Positions 13,636-25,967 of a stretch of 64,000 nt of DNA are shown one piece after another; the first letter of the stretch is position 1, and every line of letters starts with the position of its first letter. The stretch comes from Dioszegia crocea. Its lineage: Eukaryota > Basidiomycota > Tremellomycetes > Tremellales > Bulleribasidiaceae. The stretch covers positions 1,660,181 to 1,724,180 of the forward strand of contig BCKK01000003.1 of NCBI GenBank assembly GCA_001600615.1. The letters are read 5' to 3'. A model generated the notes under the pieces. It had not been told where the DNA came from. It saw only the letters and a program-made list of their open reading frames with translations, and searched no databases. Position numbers and translations under genes: made by a program.

Positions 13636-16600
13636 CTACGACAACACAGCAATCAGATGCGCCGCCAAAACATCATGTTCCTCCGCGACAGCTAAAAATT
13701 ATCAGCTTGGATCTAAAGTCCAAGACTCCACAGGCAGACTCACCCTTCAACACAATCTTTACAAACTCCCTCGCGACCTCCGGATTCTCCCTCTCCATCC
13801 GTCCCAGCGCATCTGTATCCAACTTCCAAACCACCCCATCTCTTTCGGCCACTACAGTCGCATTCCTCTTCGTCCCACTCAACATACTCAAATCACCCGC
13901 GACTGTACCAGCCACCATTGTCTCTTGAATCCCGCCCGTTCCCGTCCGGAGGTCTGACGAATGATCATGCCCATGATCGTAATTAGCACGCAGGCTGCCA
14001 ATCTCTATCAAGTAAAGTGAATCTGCCACGTCACCCTGAGACCACAGCAGCTGGTTCGCGCTGATTGTTTGTCGTGTGAGGTATGGTGTAAGTTTGGCGA
14101 ACCAGCTGATTGGGGGTGAGTCGGGATAGGAACCAAATGTCTGAATAAGGAGTGGAAGGGGTTGATCGGTATTGTATAAATCTTCTGAATCTTCGTCTTC
14201 GTTATGGGTTGGAACTGCCTGATTAGCCATGACCGGGCGGGAAGAGGGAGGACTCACGTTGATGTAATGTATCCCCACCGGCTTTGGCCAAATGGGCCCT
14301 TCGAGGACTGTGAGAGAATGATTCGGACAGTGAGAATGGCGGTCTGGCGACTTTAGGGAAATCAACCACAGACGCAGGTTTCGCTTCGTCATCTTGACGA
14401 TTCTCGTAGAATGCAGTTCTGGTAATCAGTCCACATTCTTCTCTCCCCATTGATGACGTACAGATAAGCATTCTCGGTCCATTCCAAAGCCTCGCCCAAT
14501 CCCGTAAACACCTCCACCCGAGTCCCTTCCCTATCCGCCCATAAATCCACCATCTGCAATGCAGTACCGACGAGCCCATTTGGCTTAGCACCGCACAGAA
14601 TCAAGAGGACGTCCTTCGCTGCCAAGAGACGCTGGATACGGACAAATGCCTCGGCCGAGGAGAAATCAAGGCCGAAGACTAGGGCAAAGTCGATAATGAG
14701 GAAACGGATAGGGTTGTGTGCCCAGATGGCAGCTTCAAGGAGGTTTCGGATCTCAGCTTCGACAGCGGTGATGGTACCGAAGAAGACTGGGGGTTTAGCT
14801 GGGCCTAAGAAAGAGATGAGGAACGTACGGAAACCGTGTAATTTCATTATACAAGTTTGGGATCCGATCTGTTGGATAAATGCACGTTGACTCCTTGGTC
14901 GTCGGACTGTACTCTTGGCTGTCGCTCCGTCTAGTACAACTCTTATCGGTCGACGTCGGGAGTTTTGGACCACAAAGAAGATACAAGCGAGGATGATTCC
15001 GAATAAGAGTCCAATGACAAAGTCCCATCTGCGAATTCAGCACCATCGAGGGAAAGAAAATGAGGACACATACACTGTCATCCCGATCGCAATAGCCCAG
15101 ATGGTAATGTATTCTGACCGGTTGACGCGATTTCTCGTGTCCCATACTGCCTCAATCAAGAGGTCGATACCGAGTACGTAAATCAGGGCGCCGACGAGCG
15201 TGACGGGTAGATAACCAATGACGGTGGGACCGACGAAAAGAATCGCCATGGTGGCGATGGTGAGCATGACGCCGGATAACCTTGAACCACCGCCTACTCT
15301 GTAGACTGGGACATTCAGCGCGGTTTCTTCATGAACCAGAAGTGGGGAAACTTACAAAGAACAGTATTGACGTAGGTGAGGTAATTCGGAACAGTACCCG
15401 CTACGCCCGCAGCCAAATTACTGAACCCATGCGCAATCAATTCTCTGTCGAGATCGACATTGTCTTCGCCTAGCGTTACTCCCAATGCTGGGATATTGAG
15501 GGGGACGTGTAGGATACCGAAGAAGACCAAGGCGAGTTGGGTAGGCATTGTGGTCCAGAATGCTGACCAGTCAATCTTGGCAAAGTCCTACTTTGTGTCA
15601 GCGAACATGTCTTTCATGATACGGGGAGATAGAATGAGACGTACGAAAAGGGTGTAGAATTTCCACCAAGCCTGTGATTTCGAACCCACATCAAATACCC
15701 AACCCCACGTTCTCAAATCCGCAAAGCTCCATCCACCAATCGCAATGATGATGTAAAAGACAATGGGGATGAGGAAGAAGTAAGCGGGGAAGATGAGTTG
15801 ATGGTGGAGGAAATGTGTGATGACTCGGAGGAGAATAGCAAGGATGAGAGGGAGTGTCCAGAGGAGGATGGAGAGTGGGGAATCAAAGAAGAGACGGAGG
15901 GTCCCAAGGGAATAATCGAATCCTTCTTCCTTTAATCCCCTGGAGACTTCTAGGCCAGTTTCGATTAGGAAAATCCCGACTCCGCCTATACAGCTGTGGG
16001 GTCAGCGGTGGAGTTGACGAGATGGGGGAAAAGCTTACCCGACGAGAATGTGGCGTGGGAAATAACCAATCAAGCCACCGAGTTTGAATGCTCCCAGAGC
16101 GAAGAAAATCAGGCCTGGCCATTAGCGCAGACAAGGCAATGAGCACGGCAAGGCACTTACCGGTCAAGATAGAGCTGAAGGCGAAAGAAACCATCGTAGT
16201 GGCTATAATTGCCGTGTCCTGAATCGTTAGCCTTGTACAACACCGCGCCGAACACAACTCACGTCGTCTCCTATTTCACTCTCGATCGTATTGATCAGAA
16301 TGTGGAAGAAGGGTACGGCCTCAATCATCATTGACCCATTCCCGCCTGGGAATATCGAGCCGCCGAGGGTGAAGACTAGTTGAGAGACGATACATCTAGG
16401 ATGTCAGCTCTGCGGTAATACTCCGGGACGTGAGGTGGACTCACGATACGAAGAACATGGATACACCCAATGATCCAAAGTCAACAAAGTATGAATTTGC
16501 AGGGAACCTGCAACTTCAGCCTATATTCTGGCATGGCGATCAAGAGTCTACTCACAAGATCATACCATAACTGACACCATCCAGGACATTCAAAAGACAA

Positions 16601-17870
16601 CCTAGAATCACACTGGGCAGCGTCTTGACAGGTTCCTTGACACAAGCCTCCATAACATCCGCCGGTGTCAACTTCGCCGCGGCCTGCTTGACTTCCCGAA
16701 CTTTCTCTCCGAGCTGACTGAACACGCCAGGCTTCTTCTTCCCATCTCCTCCATCCCCATTCGCCAATAGCGCCGTCCGTTCATCCGCTGTTGACCGATC
16801 TTCCTCGTCGATGTGGCCCTCGAGGAATCGACGGAGGGCGGACGAGTTATTGGGGTCTGACTCAGATAGCTCCGATATGGCTACGCTATCCCGCCTAGAA
16901 CCATGTACCGTTTCAGTAGCGATCGATCCCCGATGGGCTTTCGGGGTCGCTTCCCCCGATCGCTGATTGTCCGTCGTTTCGGAATCTGTACGCTGGAGGG
17001 TAGCAGGCCGAGCCATCGGTGTACGTTCGGCATCGACACCATCAAGCCTTTCTCTCGCCTCATCTAGCGTCGCCTGTCGCTGTCGCCGCTCGAGCTCTCG
17101 GTCCATCATCACCGTCAACCCGGACTTGCCAATCCCGACAGACCCCACTCGGGAAGTGGCACTAGGTGGAGAAGGCTCTTCGTCCACTCCCGAGAATGCC
17201 TGGTTTAGGTGACTTGGCTGTACGGGACGGTGTAGCCCCGACGACGAGAATGAACCGACAGAGTGGCCGCTCTTGTGCGTCTTGGGAGAGAGTGGTCGGT
17301 CTGCATCGGCGTACGACGCTTGCCCCCTTGATCCAGAAGCTGGACCAGCTCCCGAAGTCGATGGTCGGCGATCTCGGATGAAGGTCATAGATGCAAGTCG
17401 GTTGGTAGCGCTTCGGATATCATCGCGGGATGAGCCTGACTGCGCTGAGGAGCCCGGGCTGTGCGGGCGGCTTTGAGATGAGCGCAGGCCTCCATAAGTA
17501 AGCACAGGACTTACTATTCTGGACCCACACTCGCCTTTCGGCTCTGTGCACCTCTGAATCCCGACTCTCCCTCCTCGTCATCCCCCGTATCTTCCGGCGC
17601 TCTATCATAGCTGATAGGCCTGTTTGAAGCTGCGCCTCCCCCTCCTCTATCTTCGCTGACCCGCCTCAGTAGGCTCTGCACGAACCCCGAACCATCCCCT
17701 CCATTTCCCAGGCTACCGTAGTTCTGCTGGTGCTCGACCCGGTTGGACCAAGCTGAGGACGACGGTGAGGCTAAGCTTGGCCGATGCTGCGAGTGCATGG
17801 GCAGGACGGGGGAGCCCGCATGGAAGGAGGCAGAGATATGCGGGGAGGCGGCGGGGTCACGAGCGGGCAT
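13636..17870 (-). CDS. SulP-family transporter with STAS and cyclic-nucleotide-binding-like domains (Vsb1-like)
   Basis: A large multi-exon gene. The N-terminal roughly 400 residues are disordered (MPARDPAASPHISAS, then Ser/Arg-rich text up to KEPVKTLPSVILGCLLNV) and precede the SulP transmembrane core (LDGVSYGMIL..., later GPTVIGYLPVTLVGALIYVLG and DFALVFGLDFSSAEAF). The latter segment begins the STAS domain. A C-terminal domain resembling cyclic-nucleotide-binding folds follows (TISANQLLWSQGDVADSLYLIEIGSL, then AGDLSMLSGTKRNATVVAE). This domain order is that of S. cerevisiae YGR125W/Vsb1, a vacuolar membrane protein needed for arginine storage. The stop is TAG after HLIAVLS. The exon 1-2 junction near 17515 is uncertain: two AG acceptors keep the frame. 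Substrate is unproven; family membership is well supported. Confidence 0.85.
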
Positions 17871-18143
17871 ATTGGGAGTGTGGTGAGTGGAAAGATGTGA
17901 GGAGAGTTACCGCTCGACAGCGAGTAGATGGTCTGTCCAGGCCCTTATCGGTAGGTTGTAGACCGGTGAATCAGTTCTTTGGCGGAAGCAAGCGGTACGA
18001 TGCTGGTTTTTGAGTGCTGATTGTAGAAGCGAGCGGTCGAAAAGCGTGGGTGGTAGAAGATGCTACTCCATAGCCCTGCAATGCGCGAAGGTGGACCAAC
18101 CAAAAGTTGGTATCAGCTTTAGCGCGTCCAGGCCCGGGCCAGC
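17871..18143. other. Intergenic, left of the MITE
   Basis: Promoter side of the SulP gene. Nothing recognisable apart from the 7-bp sequence GGCCAGC at 18137-18143, which is repeated directly on the other side of the MITE and looks like a target-site duplication. Confidence 0.4.
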
Positions 18144-18437
18144 CGATAACATATAACTGCACCACACCATAATGATAATTGCACCACACTCCTAAGGAGA
18201 GTTACCGCTTTCGGTAATCTGTAGAGTTCCGGGGGACCACCAAAATCCCAACTTTGAGCGTTCCTCATGCAACTCTATGCATACAAAGTCCCAAATATTA
18301 ATCGATATTCGGACTCCCAGACACCTACATGTATAGTGTAGCAATTTTCAAAATAAAATGTTGATGCATGCACAAGTTACTAAGTGAAAAAGTGTGGTGC
18401 AGTTATAATTAACGTGTGGTGCAGTTATATGTTATCG
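18144..18437. mobile_element. MITE-like non-autonomous DNA transposon (294 bp)
   Basis: The segment begins CGATAACATATAACTGCACC and ends with the inverse complement. The left terminal inverted repeat covers 18144-18190 and the right one 18391-18437; they match at 43 of 47 positions, and the first 24 are identical. Each arm carries the motif TGCACCACAC twice, which could be tandem transposase-binding sites. The element is flanked by the direct repeat GGCCAGC (18137-18143 and 18438-18444), a likely 7-bp target duplication. The interior is AT-richer than its surroundings and has no coding capacity. It sits in the divergent promoter region between the SulP transporter and the NADPH oxidase gene. 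The superfamily is not assigned: no standard terminal trinucleotide is recognisable. Confidence 0.85.
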
Positions 18438-18722
18438 GGCCAGCCAGCCAATTCACTTTTCCATGAACCGTGCCTGAAATAGATAGGGCTGATAAGGGGA
18501 GTTAATTGATCCCTCCCTCCTTTACGTACCATGCCAAGCTTGGATCTCCTTTTGCTGCGTCATCGTTGTCCTCTCTTCCCCCTTTGGACACCTGAAACGT
18601 TGATCCCCGCCCAGCCTCAGCTGTGTGTGTGTGTGGACAAAGGATGGTCTCGGCGTTTCAGAGGCTGGGCACAAAGGGACCCCGACTTCTTTTCAAAGCA
18701 TCCGATCAACTTTCTGAACTCA

Positions 18723-18730
18723 TATATAAG
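18723..18730 (+). promoter_or_regulatory. TATA box of NADPH oxidase gene
   Basis: TATATAAG lies about 175 bp before the ATG at 18905, downstream of the MITE and followed by a pyrimidine-rich leader. Fits a core promoter; assignment is by position only. Confidence 0.45.
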
Positions 18731-18904
18731 GATTGGATGATCGGAGAATTTCCCCTTCGTTCCTGACTCGCTCTACGCGCTCGAGCCTCCCTTCTGGAAG
18801 CCCTCTTTGATCCACTTATTCTGGCTAGATGTGAGTTGGATCAAAAATTTGATCGCTGAATGGGTCAAAGCTAAACGCACAGACCCCATACCGCGCCAAC
18901 CAAC

Positions 18905-21435
18905 ATGTCCTTTGCCGCCGAGGGCATGCGCTCAAATCCCCATTTCAACCCTGCAGCCCTGAACGATCTCGTGATCCCACTCAGCGAAGAAGAAATTACT
19001 TCGTTTCTTGACGAGCTCGATCACAACAAAGATGGACACATCAGCTACGCCGAGATTGAGAAGAAGCTCGACGCGGTGAACGAGGAATTATCGCCCAACC
19101 CCCAGGCACATCATCTCAACCATGATTCGCGCGCGGACGCAGCACGACATGCTTTCCTAAGGAGCATGTACGGCAGTCAGGCGGATCGGATATCACGAGA
19201 CGATTTCGCCAAGCAGATCAGGGGTTGGAAAGTCCCGTCTATGAAGCAAGAGGAGGCGGAGGAGGAATCGCAAAAGGAGTACATGCGAAAGCTGGGCTGG
19301 TCTAGGCGATTGAGAAGTTACTGGGCTGTAAGTCTTCCTCACAGTTGATCAAGTTTAGATTCTAATGGCCATAGGTACACGGCCCCACCATCATTTTCAT
19401 GGTCTTTGTCACCCTATGCGTCATGTCGTTCGGTATTTGGCAACTGGTCAAATACCTCACGCAGACGCAGTACCGCCAAGCCCTTGGATGGGGTGTGGTC
19501 CTCTCGAAAACCTCGGCCGGGACGCTCTACATGACCTTCTTCTTCCTCCTCCTCTCAATGAGCCGATACTTCTCCACCGCTCTCCGACGCTCATACCGCG
19601 TTTCCCGATTCATAAATTGGGACCTTTCCCAGACATTCCACATCATCATATCCTGCCTCGCCCTCGTCTTCGCCACTATCCACGCCATCGGGCATCTATC
19701 CGGATCGTTTGTCTGGGGAGGTATAGCCTACCAGCCTGACGCCCTCGAGAATCTTTACGGACCCAATCGTGCACTAAACTCATACCGGGATTATATCGCT
19801 TCTCTGCCCGGCGCTACAGGTCTTGCCGCCCTCATCCTCTTCTACATCCTCGGTGTCTTCTCAATGCCCGTCGTCCGTCGATGGAGCTATGAGGCATTCC
19901 AACTCGCCCACCTCCTCATGTTTCCAATTATCGGATTGGGTATGGCGCACGGTACCCTACACCTCCTACAGTGGCCCATGTTTGGCTACTTCCTCGCCTT
20001 CCCTACCCTCCTCATCCTCATAGAACGTGTACTCCGGGTATACCGCGGGTTCCACCGCATCAGCGCCACGATTGAGATTCTCGATGCGGAGACTGTGGAG
20101 ATCAAGGCGGTGATCCCTAAGTCTAGGATATGGAAGTATGCCGCCGGGCAATACCTCTTCCTTCAAGTCCCAGCTTTGAGTAGATTCCAAGTAAGTCATC
20201 CTGCCTTCTACTGCATCTCAGTACTGACAACGCAGTGGCACCCCTTCACTATTTCGGTTTGCGATGACAAAGACCTGCAATTGCACATCAAGACGGATGG
20301 GAACTGGACAGGCCGACTGCGCGGCCTGGCGTCCAAGTCAGGCAAGACCAATATCGAGGTTGGGATTGACGGACCGTTCGGCGCGCCTGCTCAAAGGTTC
20401 TACGACTTCAGCCATACCATCCTCGTCGGTGCCGGTATTGGCGTCACACCCTTCAGTGGGATTTTAGCGGATCTACAGGTCAAGGAGAATAAGAAGAATG
20501 GTGGACCGACGGATGAGGCGGTCATGGGCACTGCGGGTGGAGGGGAGGACGGGAGGGATATCGAGAAGGCCGAGAGACAGGATAGTGCCTCGTCAGAAGG
20601 GACAAGGCGGGAGAAGGAGGATGCGGAGGGTACGCTCAAGGAGAAATTGGGACAAGTCAATGGGGATGTTAGTGGGTCGGGAGGGAAGAAGAGGAGAGGC
20701 AGTCAGCGGACCGATCAAATTCGACAGCAAAGCGGTGATTCTGCCGGTCTGAGCGGGCACAATTCCCCACTCAACTCTTCCCCTACTCCCTCTCGAAATG
20801 CCTCTTCGGTATCTATAAACTCCCTCGGTCGGACTCTATCCCGAACCCTTACCCGAACCCGATCAGGCCGAGCGAGCCGAGCGCGCAATATGGCCCCCGC
20901 GGATTTCCCACACGATTACCGCCGAACGGATTTCCACTGGATCGTACGAGACAAGAACTATCTCAATTGGTTCTCAGACTTACTCAACTCCATCTCTCGC
21001 TCTCAGATATGGCACCGCCAACATCCTTCCCATACCGGTGCCTACCCCCACCTCGATATCCGAATGTGGACCCATGTAACCCAAAAGCGTAAAAACATCT
21101 CAACACACATCTATCGTTGGTTACTGGAGCTACACCGAACTCCCGAACATCCCGAATCTCCCTTGACGGGTCTGATCAATCCTACGCATTACGGACGACC
21201 GGACTTTGTACGTATCCTCGATGATCATTATTCCGATATGATGCGGTACAGAGCAGAGACGGGCTGGGATCATGATGGGGATGGAGAGAATGATCGATTC
21301 AAGGTTGGCGTCTTCTTTTGCGGGACGCCGATCGTGGGTGAGGTTCTGGCGGATAGGTGTAGGTTGTTGACGGCGAGAGGAAGGGCGGATGGGTCGAATA
21401 TTGAGTATTACTTTATGATTGAGGTATTTGGGTAG
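18905..21435 (+). CDS. EF-hand NADPH oxidase / ferric reductase-like transmembrane oxidoreductase
   Basis: Three exons (18905-19327, 19375-20190, 20236-21435) give about 812 aa. Near residue 40 is a canonical EF hand, DHNKDGHISYAE, so the enzyme is probably calcium-responsive, as in NOX5 and fungal NoxC. The membrane core has the bis-heme histidines: FHIIISCLALVFATIH (14 residues apart) and AHLLMFPIIGLGMAHG (13 apart). Next come the FAD motif HPFTIS, spliced directly after Gln, and the NADPH-binding region ILVGAGIGVTPFSGIL. A disordered insert of roughly 140 residues interrupts the NADPH domain before DFHWIVRDKNYLNWF. The C-terminus is YYFMIEVFG. The protein would pass electrons from NADPH across a membrane to oxygen or ferric iron. 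The second intron is 45 nt without an in-frame stop. NADPH oxidase versus ferric reductase cannot be settled from sequence. Confidence 0.88.
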
Positions 21436-21715
21436 GGGTCAGGCGTGTTGCGGGTGGAATCGATGTAGGATTGAGCTTTAGATGGGAGATGGTGGACGAG
21501 GCCTGGGGTCTGATCTGTGGCGTGTATCTTGTAGTGTCATCGGTGATGCCATCTTTATAATGTCATTCGGTTTTCTGCACCTAGATCTTCTCTGGTCGTG
21601 AGTTTGCTCTCTCTTCCCTTCTTTGCTGGTAAGCTGCAGGACAGTTTGATTTTGATCCATTCCCCAATTTGCCTTGGACCACAAGCAAGGTCACACTGCC
21701 CAAACAAGACGCAAA

Positions 21716-22050
21716 ATGACTGAGGGCCGGTATCTGAACAAGCAGGATGACACTAAGCGCTCCGCGGTTGGTACTTTCCGATTCCCAAAGCTAGCCTCAG
21801 CATCTTCCGCACCCAGCTCCAATATTGTCGACAGCAGCGACACTGGTCATGTCGACCAAGGTACCATATGCGGTCGGTACCACTTTCCCGGTCCTTACCA
21901 GGTGGCATGTGTAAGTCCATCCGAGACAGGTTGTCAAATCTGAAACAACTGCCGATGACGAGGAGGCTTGATTAGTGGAGTGCGCCTCCCAGATCTCTTC
22001 CGACCCGGATGCATATTGCCCCCATAGATGGTGCCTGCGCAACCAGCTGA
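21716..22050 (+). CDS. Candidate small two-exon protein (99 aa)
   Basis: Not recognised and weakly supported. ATG at 21716 opens a 65-codon frame (MTEGRYLNKQDDTKRS...) that reaches a good donor GTAAGT at 21911. An acceptor ATTAG at 21971-21975 continues in frame for 24 more codons to TGA. The composition (Ser, Asp, Gly) resembles a real small protein, but there is no family match, and the region is otherwise a spacer downstream of the oxidase gene. Could be chance. Confidence 0.25.
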
Positions 22051-23465
22051 TTGAAACTTTAGATCACATGCATGGAGATAAGATAAGACAAGGCTGGAAT
22101 GAAGATACTTGCTCGCGTGCTCGGCAGGCTCAATGCATACCCTGTACAACAACAAAAGTAAAATATACTAGGAGATTATCCATTCACCCTCCCGGAGTCT
22201 CAGATGGGACATTCAATCAGTACAACCCTTTCCTAATATCTCCCCGATACAAACCTTGCCTCTCCATACTTCCTGATTGAACCTACGCTGTTGCACTCAC
22301 CGTACAAGACCATTGTTCACTGCATCAAATCCAGACTGACAAAGCACCGTTAAATTTCCTTCTTGGGCATTTTCCATCCTGCCGGCAACCTTGGGATCTG
22401 CGATCCATCTATTTGCAGCGGGGATCGCTGGATGCTGAGAGGTTGTCGAATTCGTTGTTCTTCTCGCGTAGTTCCCTATTCGTTTGCGAACAAGGGGATG
22501 GTCGGATTTTATCAGCAGACTATAGTCATGAGATTGATCCATGCTCAGAGTCAGAAGTCAAAAGCGTCAGTGCATCAAACCGCAAGAGGTGCAGATGAAT
22601 TTTAGCCAATAGAGTTCGTCAGGCACGGTATAAAGATCCTTCCCTCACGCAAGGTCAGACACCGTCTTAGCTCCGGCAATGTGATTTACCCCAACTGACA
22701 GGGTCATATCTCGTTATTTACGTGTTTTTAGACCCTGTGACTGCCCAACGGCGCATCCGATCGACCTCGCGGCGGAAGAAGAGAGGCGGATCTCGGAAGT
22801 CCAAACACCCTTATGTCACTGGCGAAAGGCGAGAGACGGAAGGGGTGAGAAATGTTTTTCAGGGTCGGGGGAACGCCAAAAACGCAGCTGAGATCCGCGC
22901 CGTTGCCCCCTCGGCCTCATCCTTCTTCGCGAGCAGTATTCGTTCCGTAAACACTTGCATTGACCATACCCACATCCCTTCGCTTGACCCGTTTACTCTT
23001 GCTTCGTCGAAGCATCCTCGAATTTGCCCAAAGCGAGAGCAGAGACTCGTCCGGGCGAAAGTCGATTCTGGCCCTCATCTCGGCGGTCCAAACAGGCACG
23101 GTGGTTCGAGCGAATTATTTACTCGACAACTGAGCGACCAGTCTCTCCCTCGCCGTCACTCAGCACTTGACACCTGCTGCCCTGTCGTCGCAGTCGGACA
23201 TATTATAACCCATTTCCTTCGGCCCTTCCTCTCGCCGTTCAGTCGAATTCCACCTTCCAGATAGGGCGCCCATAAGTCCCGTCCCGGTATTGTTATTGAT
23301 ATTGAGGTCGACCTGGCTGGCTAGGGAAGGCGTAGCGAAGAGGGAAAGCAGGAAGCTATAGAACCGGGCGAAGGGGATTTGCGAAGGTCCGATCTCAGAC
23401 ATCTTTACAGCCACCGGGCGAGGCGCGAATACGGCAACGGCGTATCCGGACAAATAATTTGCGCG
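22051..23465. other. Long intergenic region upstream of Crz1-like gene
   Basis: About 1.4 kb with no supportable gene. Many short frames on both strands overlap with no shared signal. Probably promoter and 5' leader for the zinc-finger gene that begins at 23466. Confidence 0.45.
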
Positions 23466-25967
23466 ATGGATGCTCAGCAGCAGGCGCAATACCATCACGG
23501 CGGGCAAGATGGGAGAGGGGAAGACCGAACGAGGATGATAGAGGTATGTCAGCAATCACTCTTTCGCTCGGGCCACACCTCCTTTCTCTTACACACACAT
23601 CTCGGCAGGACGTGCGCGGGGGATGTCAGCATTTGGGCCGGGGAGAGAGTTTGAGGGGGAAATCTGAAACGAGGGTTGGCGAGGCTAGACTGTGGGGTCT
23701 GCGAGGCAAGGCGAGGAATCTTTCCTATACTAGGCTGTGTGTGTGCGGGGTGATCCGGAAGGGCCGGGAAAATTCAGTTTCAACCCTGTGTGGTTTGCGG
23801 TATACCGCTCGGTGGCTGTTTGGTTCTCGCTTAGACCCACCCCTTCCTTTGATACCTCCTTTCCGCAAACTCGGAGCTTCGCGGTACCGCAACTGTGGCT
23901 CCAAGCTTTGGCCTGCCCTTCTCTTTGCTGACTGATTCCCCTCCTTCGAATTGTTCATTTAATTATTGTCGCTGACTTCTTCAAGCAGTATCCCCAGCAT
24001 ACCCAGCTACCACAACAAATACATCCTCAGCCAAATTTCACTCCACACCCACTCCCAGGCCCCTCTTCTCCCCCACCCACATCATCGCCTTTCGCTTTTG
24101 CTCCACCTCCGCTTTCATCAAACCCTGCCCGACCCATTCTCCCCCTTCATCATTCGGAACCACCACCACACAATCCTCAATTTCAACATTATAGCCCCAA
24201 GCCCCCTATGGCTCCCCATCACCACAGCTTCCCCACCTACCCTGGCAGTGCGCCCATGGGTCATCGATCTTTCTCCAATGAACATCCTCGTCAATCTCCT
24301 ACGCAGGCACACTTGACTCGGCCTGGCGCAAGTGCAGCCGGGCCGAGCCTCTCATCCCCCGGTATACCCCCACTCCCATCAGCTGCTAGCCCATACACAT
24401 ACGCACGACAATTACAATACCCCGGTCCGGCCCCTTCCCCACAGCTGCAGAGTCCTCATCATCTGCATCAGCAATCACCCCGTCCGGGTCTGTATGCGCC
24501 TCAATTCACTTACCAAGGCGGCCCGCACGCTCAACCCCAAGCCGGAGCGGCTGAAATGCCACGCTCAGTATCCTATCCTGCCAACGCATACCAATCGCAT
24601 CATCCGTACCAGCCCATCTACGCGCATCATCCGCATCCGGTAATGGTCCAGCCCCCAACTGCCCCGGCGTATCAGCACTACCAGCCAATCGGTCCTCCCG
24701 CTTTGAGCCGGAACGATACCTCTACGTCGATCACGAACGGATTGGCCGAGGTCGAGATAGGGAGACAACCCCCTGGTACCGTCGGACTAGGCTATGCCAT
24801 TCCGAGTCGACCCATGATGATCGAACGGCCGTACAGGTGTGACGAGTGTGTTCAAAGCTTTGTAAGTCGACCTTTGTTCGCCGCGATTTACCGGCTGACG
24901 GGACAGAATCGAAATCACGATTTAAAGAGACACAAGCGTATCCACCTCAGCGTAAAGCCATATGGGTGCGACGTATGTGGCAAGACTTTCTCGCGGAAAG
25001 ACGCGCTGAGGCGGCACTGGATGGTCAAGGGTTGTCGAGGGGAAGAAGGGGCGACTGCACCGATTTGTACGTTGTTTTAAGCGCTCACAAGTGCACTGCT
25101 GACATTGCCAGACCCTTTATTCCCGATCAAGGCAGCGGCATGCTTGTCCCCACCGACACCGGCCTTGGAGGGCTCTCCGACGATAATGTCCTCGAACAAT
25201 CTCTACCCCTCTTCTACCCAGGGTTTCAATCACCCCTCCGCACCACCTCCTCTTTCCTCCCTCCCAAGTCGCCAACCGAGCGCTCAATCTCTAGTCATCA
25301 TCACTCCGAACGATCCAAATACCCAGCATCTCGAGCGACATGTCGGCGTAGCGCCTCCCTTGGACGAGCCACATGGAGTTGATCCAATGACTTCCGTCGA
25401 CATGCGGAGTGGACAAGGTAGCGCGAGTTCATCCGGTGACGGCTACTTTGACGGTGTTGTCGGTCTCAAATCGGACGGCACAGCGGTGCTTGAGAAAGCT
25501 CAAGAATCTCCAATTTATCCCACAACCGCCCATCCCTCACATCCCCATTTCCACCATCCTTACCGCCGCACTTCGAATTTTACATCTCCCCATCAACAAT
25601 CCTCTCCTACTGTCCCACATCACCCCCAAGCCCGACCTTACACTCCCTCGACGCTGGGTGGCGATGGCAAACCGGTATTCGCAATGCCTTTTGTTCGACC
25701 AGAATATAATCAGATCCCAAACGACGGCATGTTCGTACCACAGGTCGTCGAGATGGAGAAGCAATCTAGTCAAATGAGTCACGCCAGTGAAGAGTATCAA
25801 GCTGCTCCAAGATGGTAAGTTCATTTTTCATCGTTAGGGATCGAGCTGATTGTTTCAGGCACCGCCCCTCCTTCCCCTTCCCTCCTACAAATAATGTCTA
25901 CAACCCCAACTACAACCCTGACCTCGCGGCAACTCAGCCCGTCTCGACTCATGGCTACGGACAATAG
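23466..25967 (+). CDS. C2H2 zinc-finger transcription factor, Crz1-like
   Basis: Five exons. Exon 1 (23466-23543) codes MDAQQQAQYHHGGQDGRGED and so on, then comes a 442-nt intron, long for this genome, and exon 2 resumes in frame at 23986 with QYPQHTQLPQQIHPQPNF. The frame is open across 24208, so the ATG there is internal. A Pro/His/Gln-rich N-terminal half precedes two fingers: CDECVQSF spliced to NRNHDLKRHKRIH, and CDVCGKTFSRKDALRRH with a terminal cysteine (VKGC). The RNHDLKRHKRIH...KP linker type is seen in basidiomycete proteins related to the calcineurin target Crz1. A PxIxIT-like segment, SLVIIT, is at 25288-25305 and might dock calcineurin. The protein ends VSTHGYGQ. The zinc-finger call is firm; the Crz1 link is tentative. 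Confidence 0.8.
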
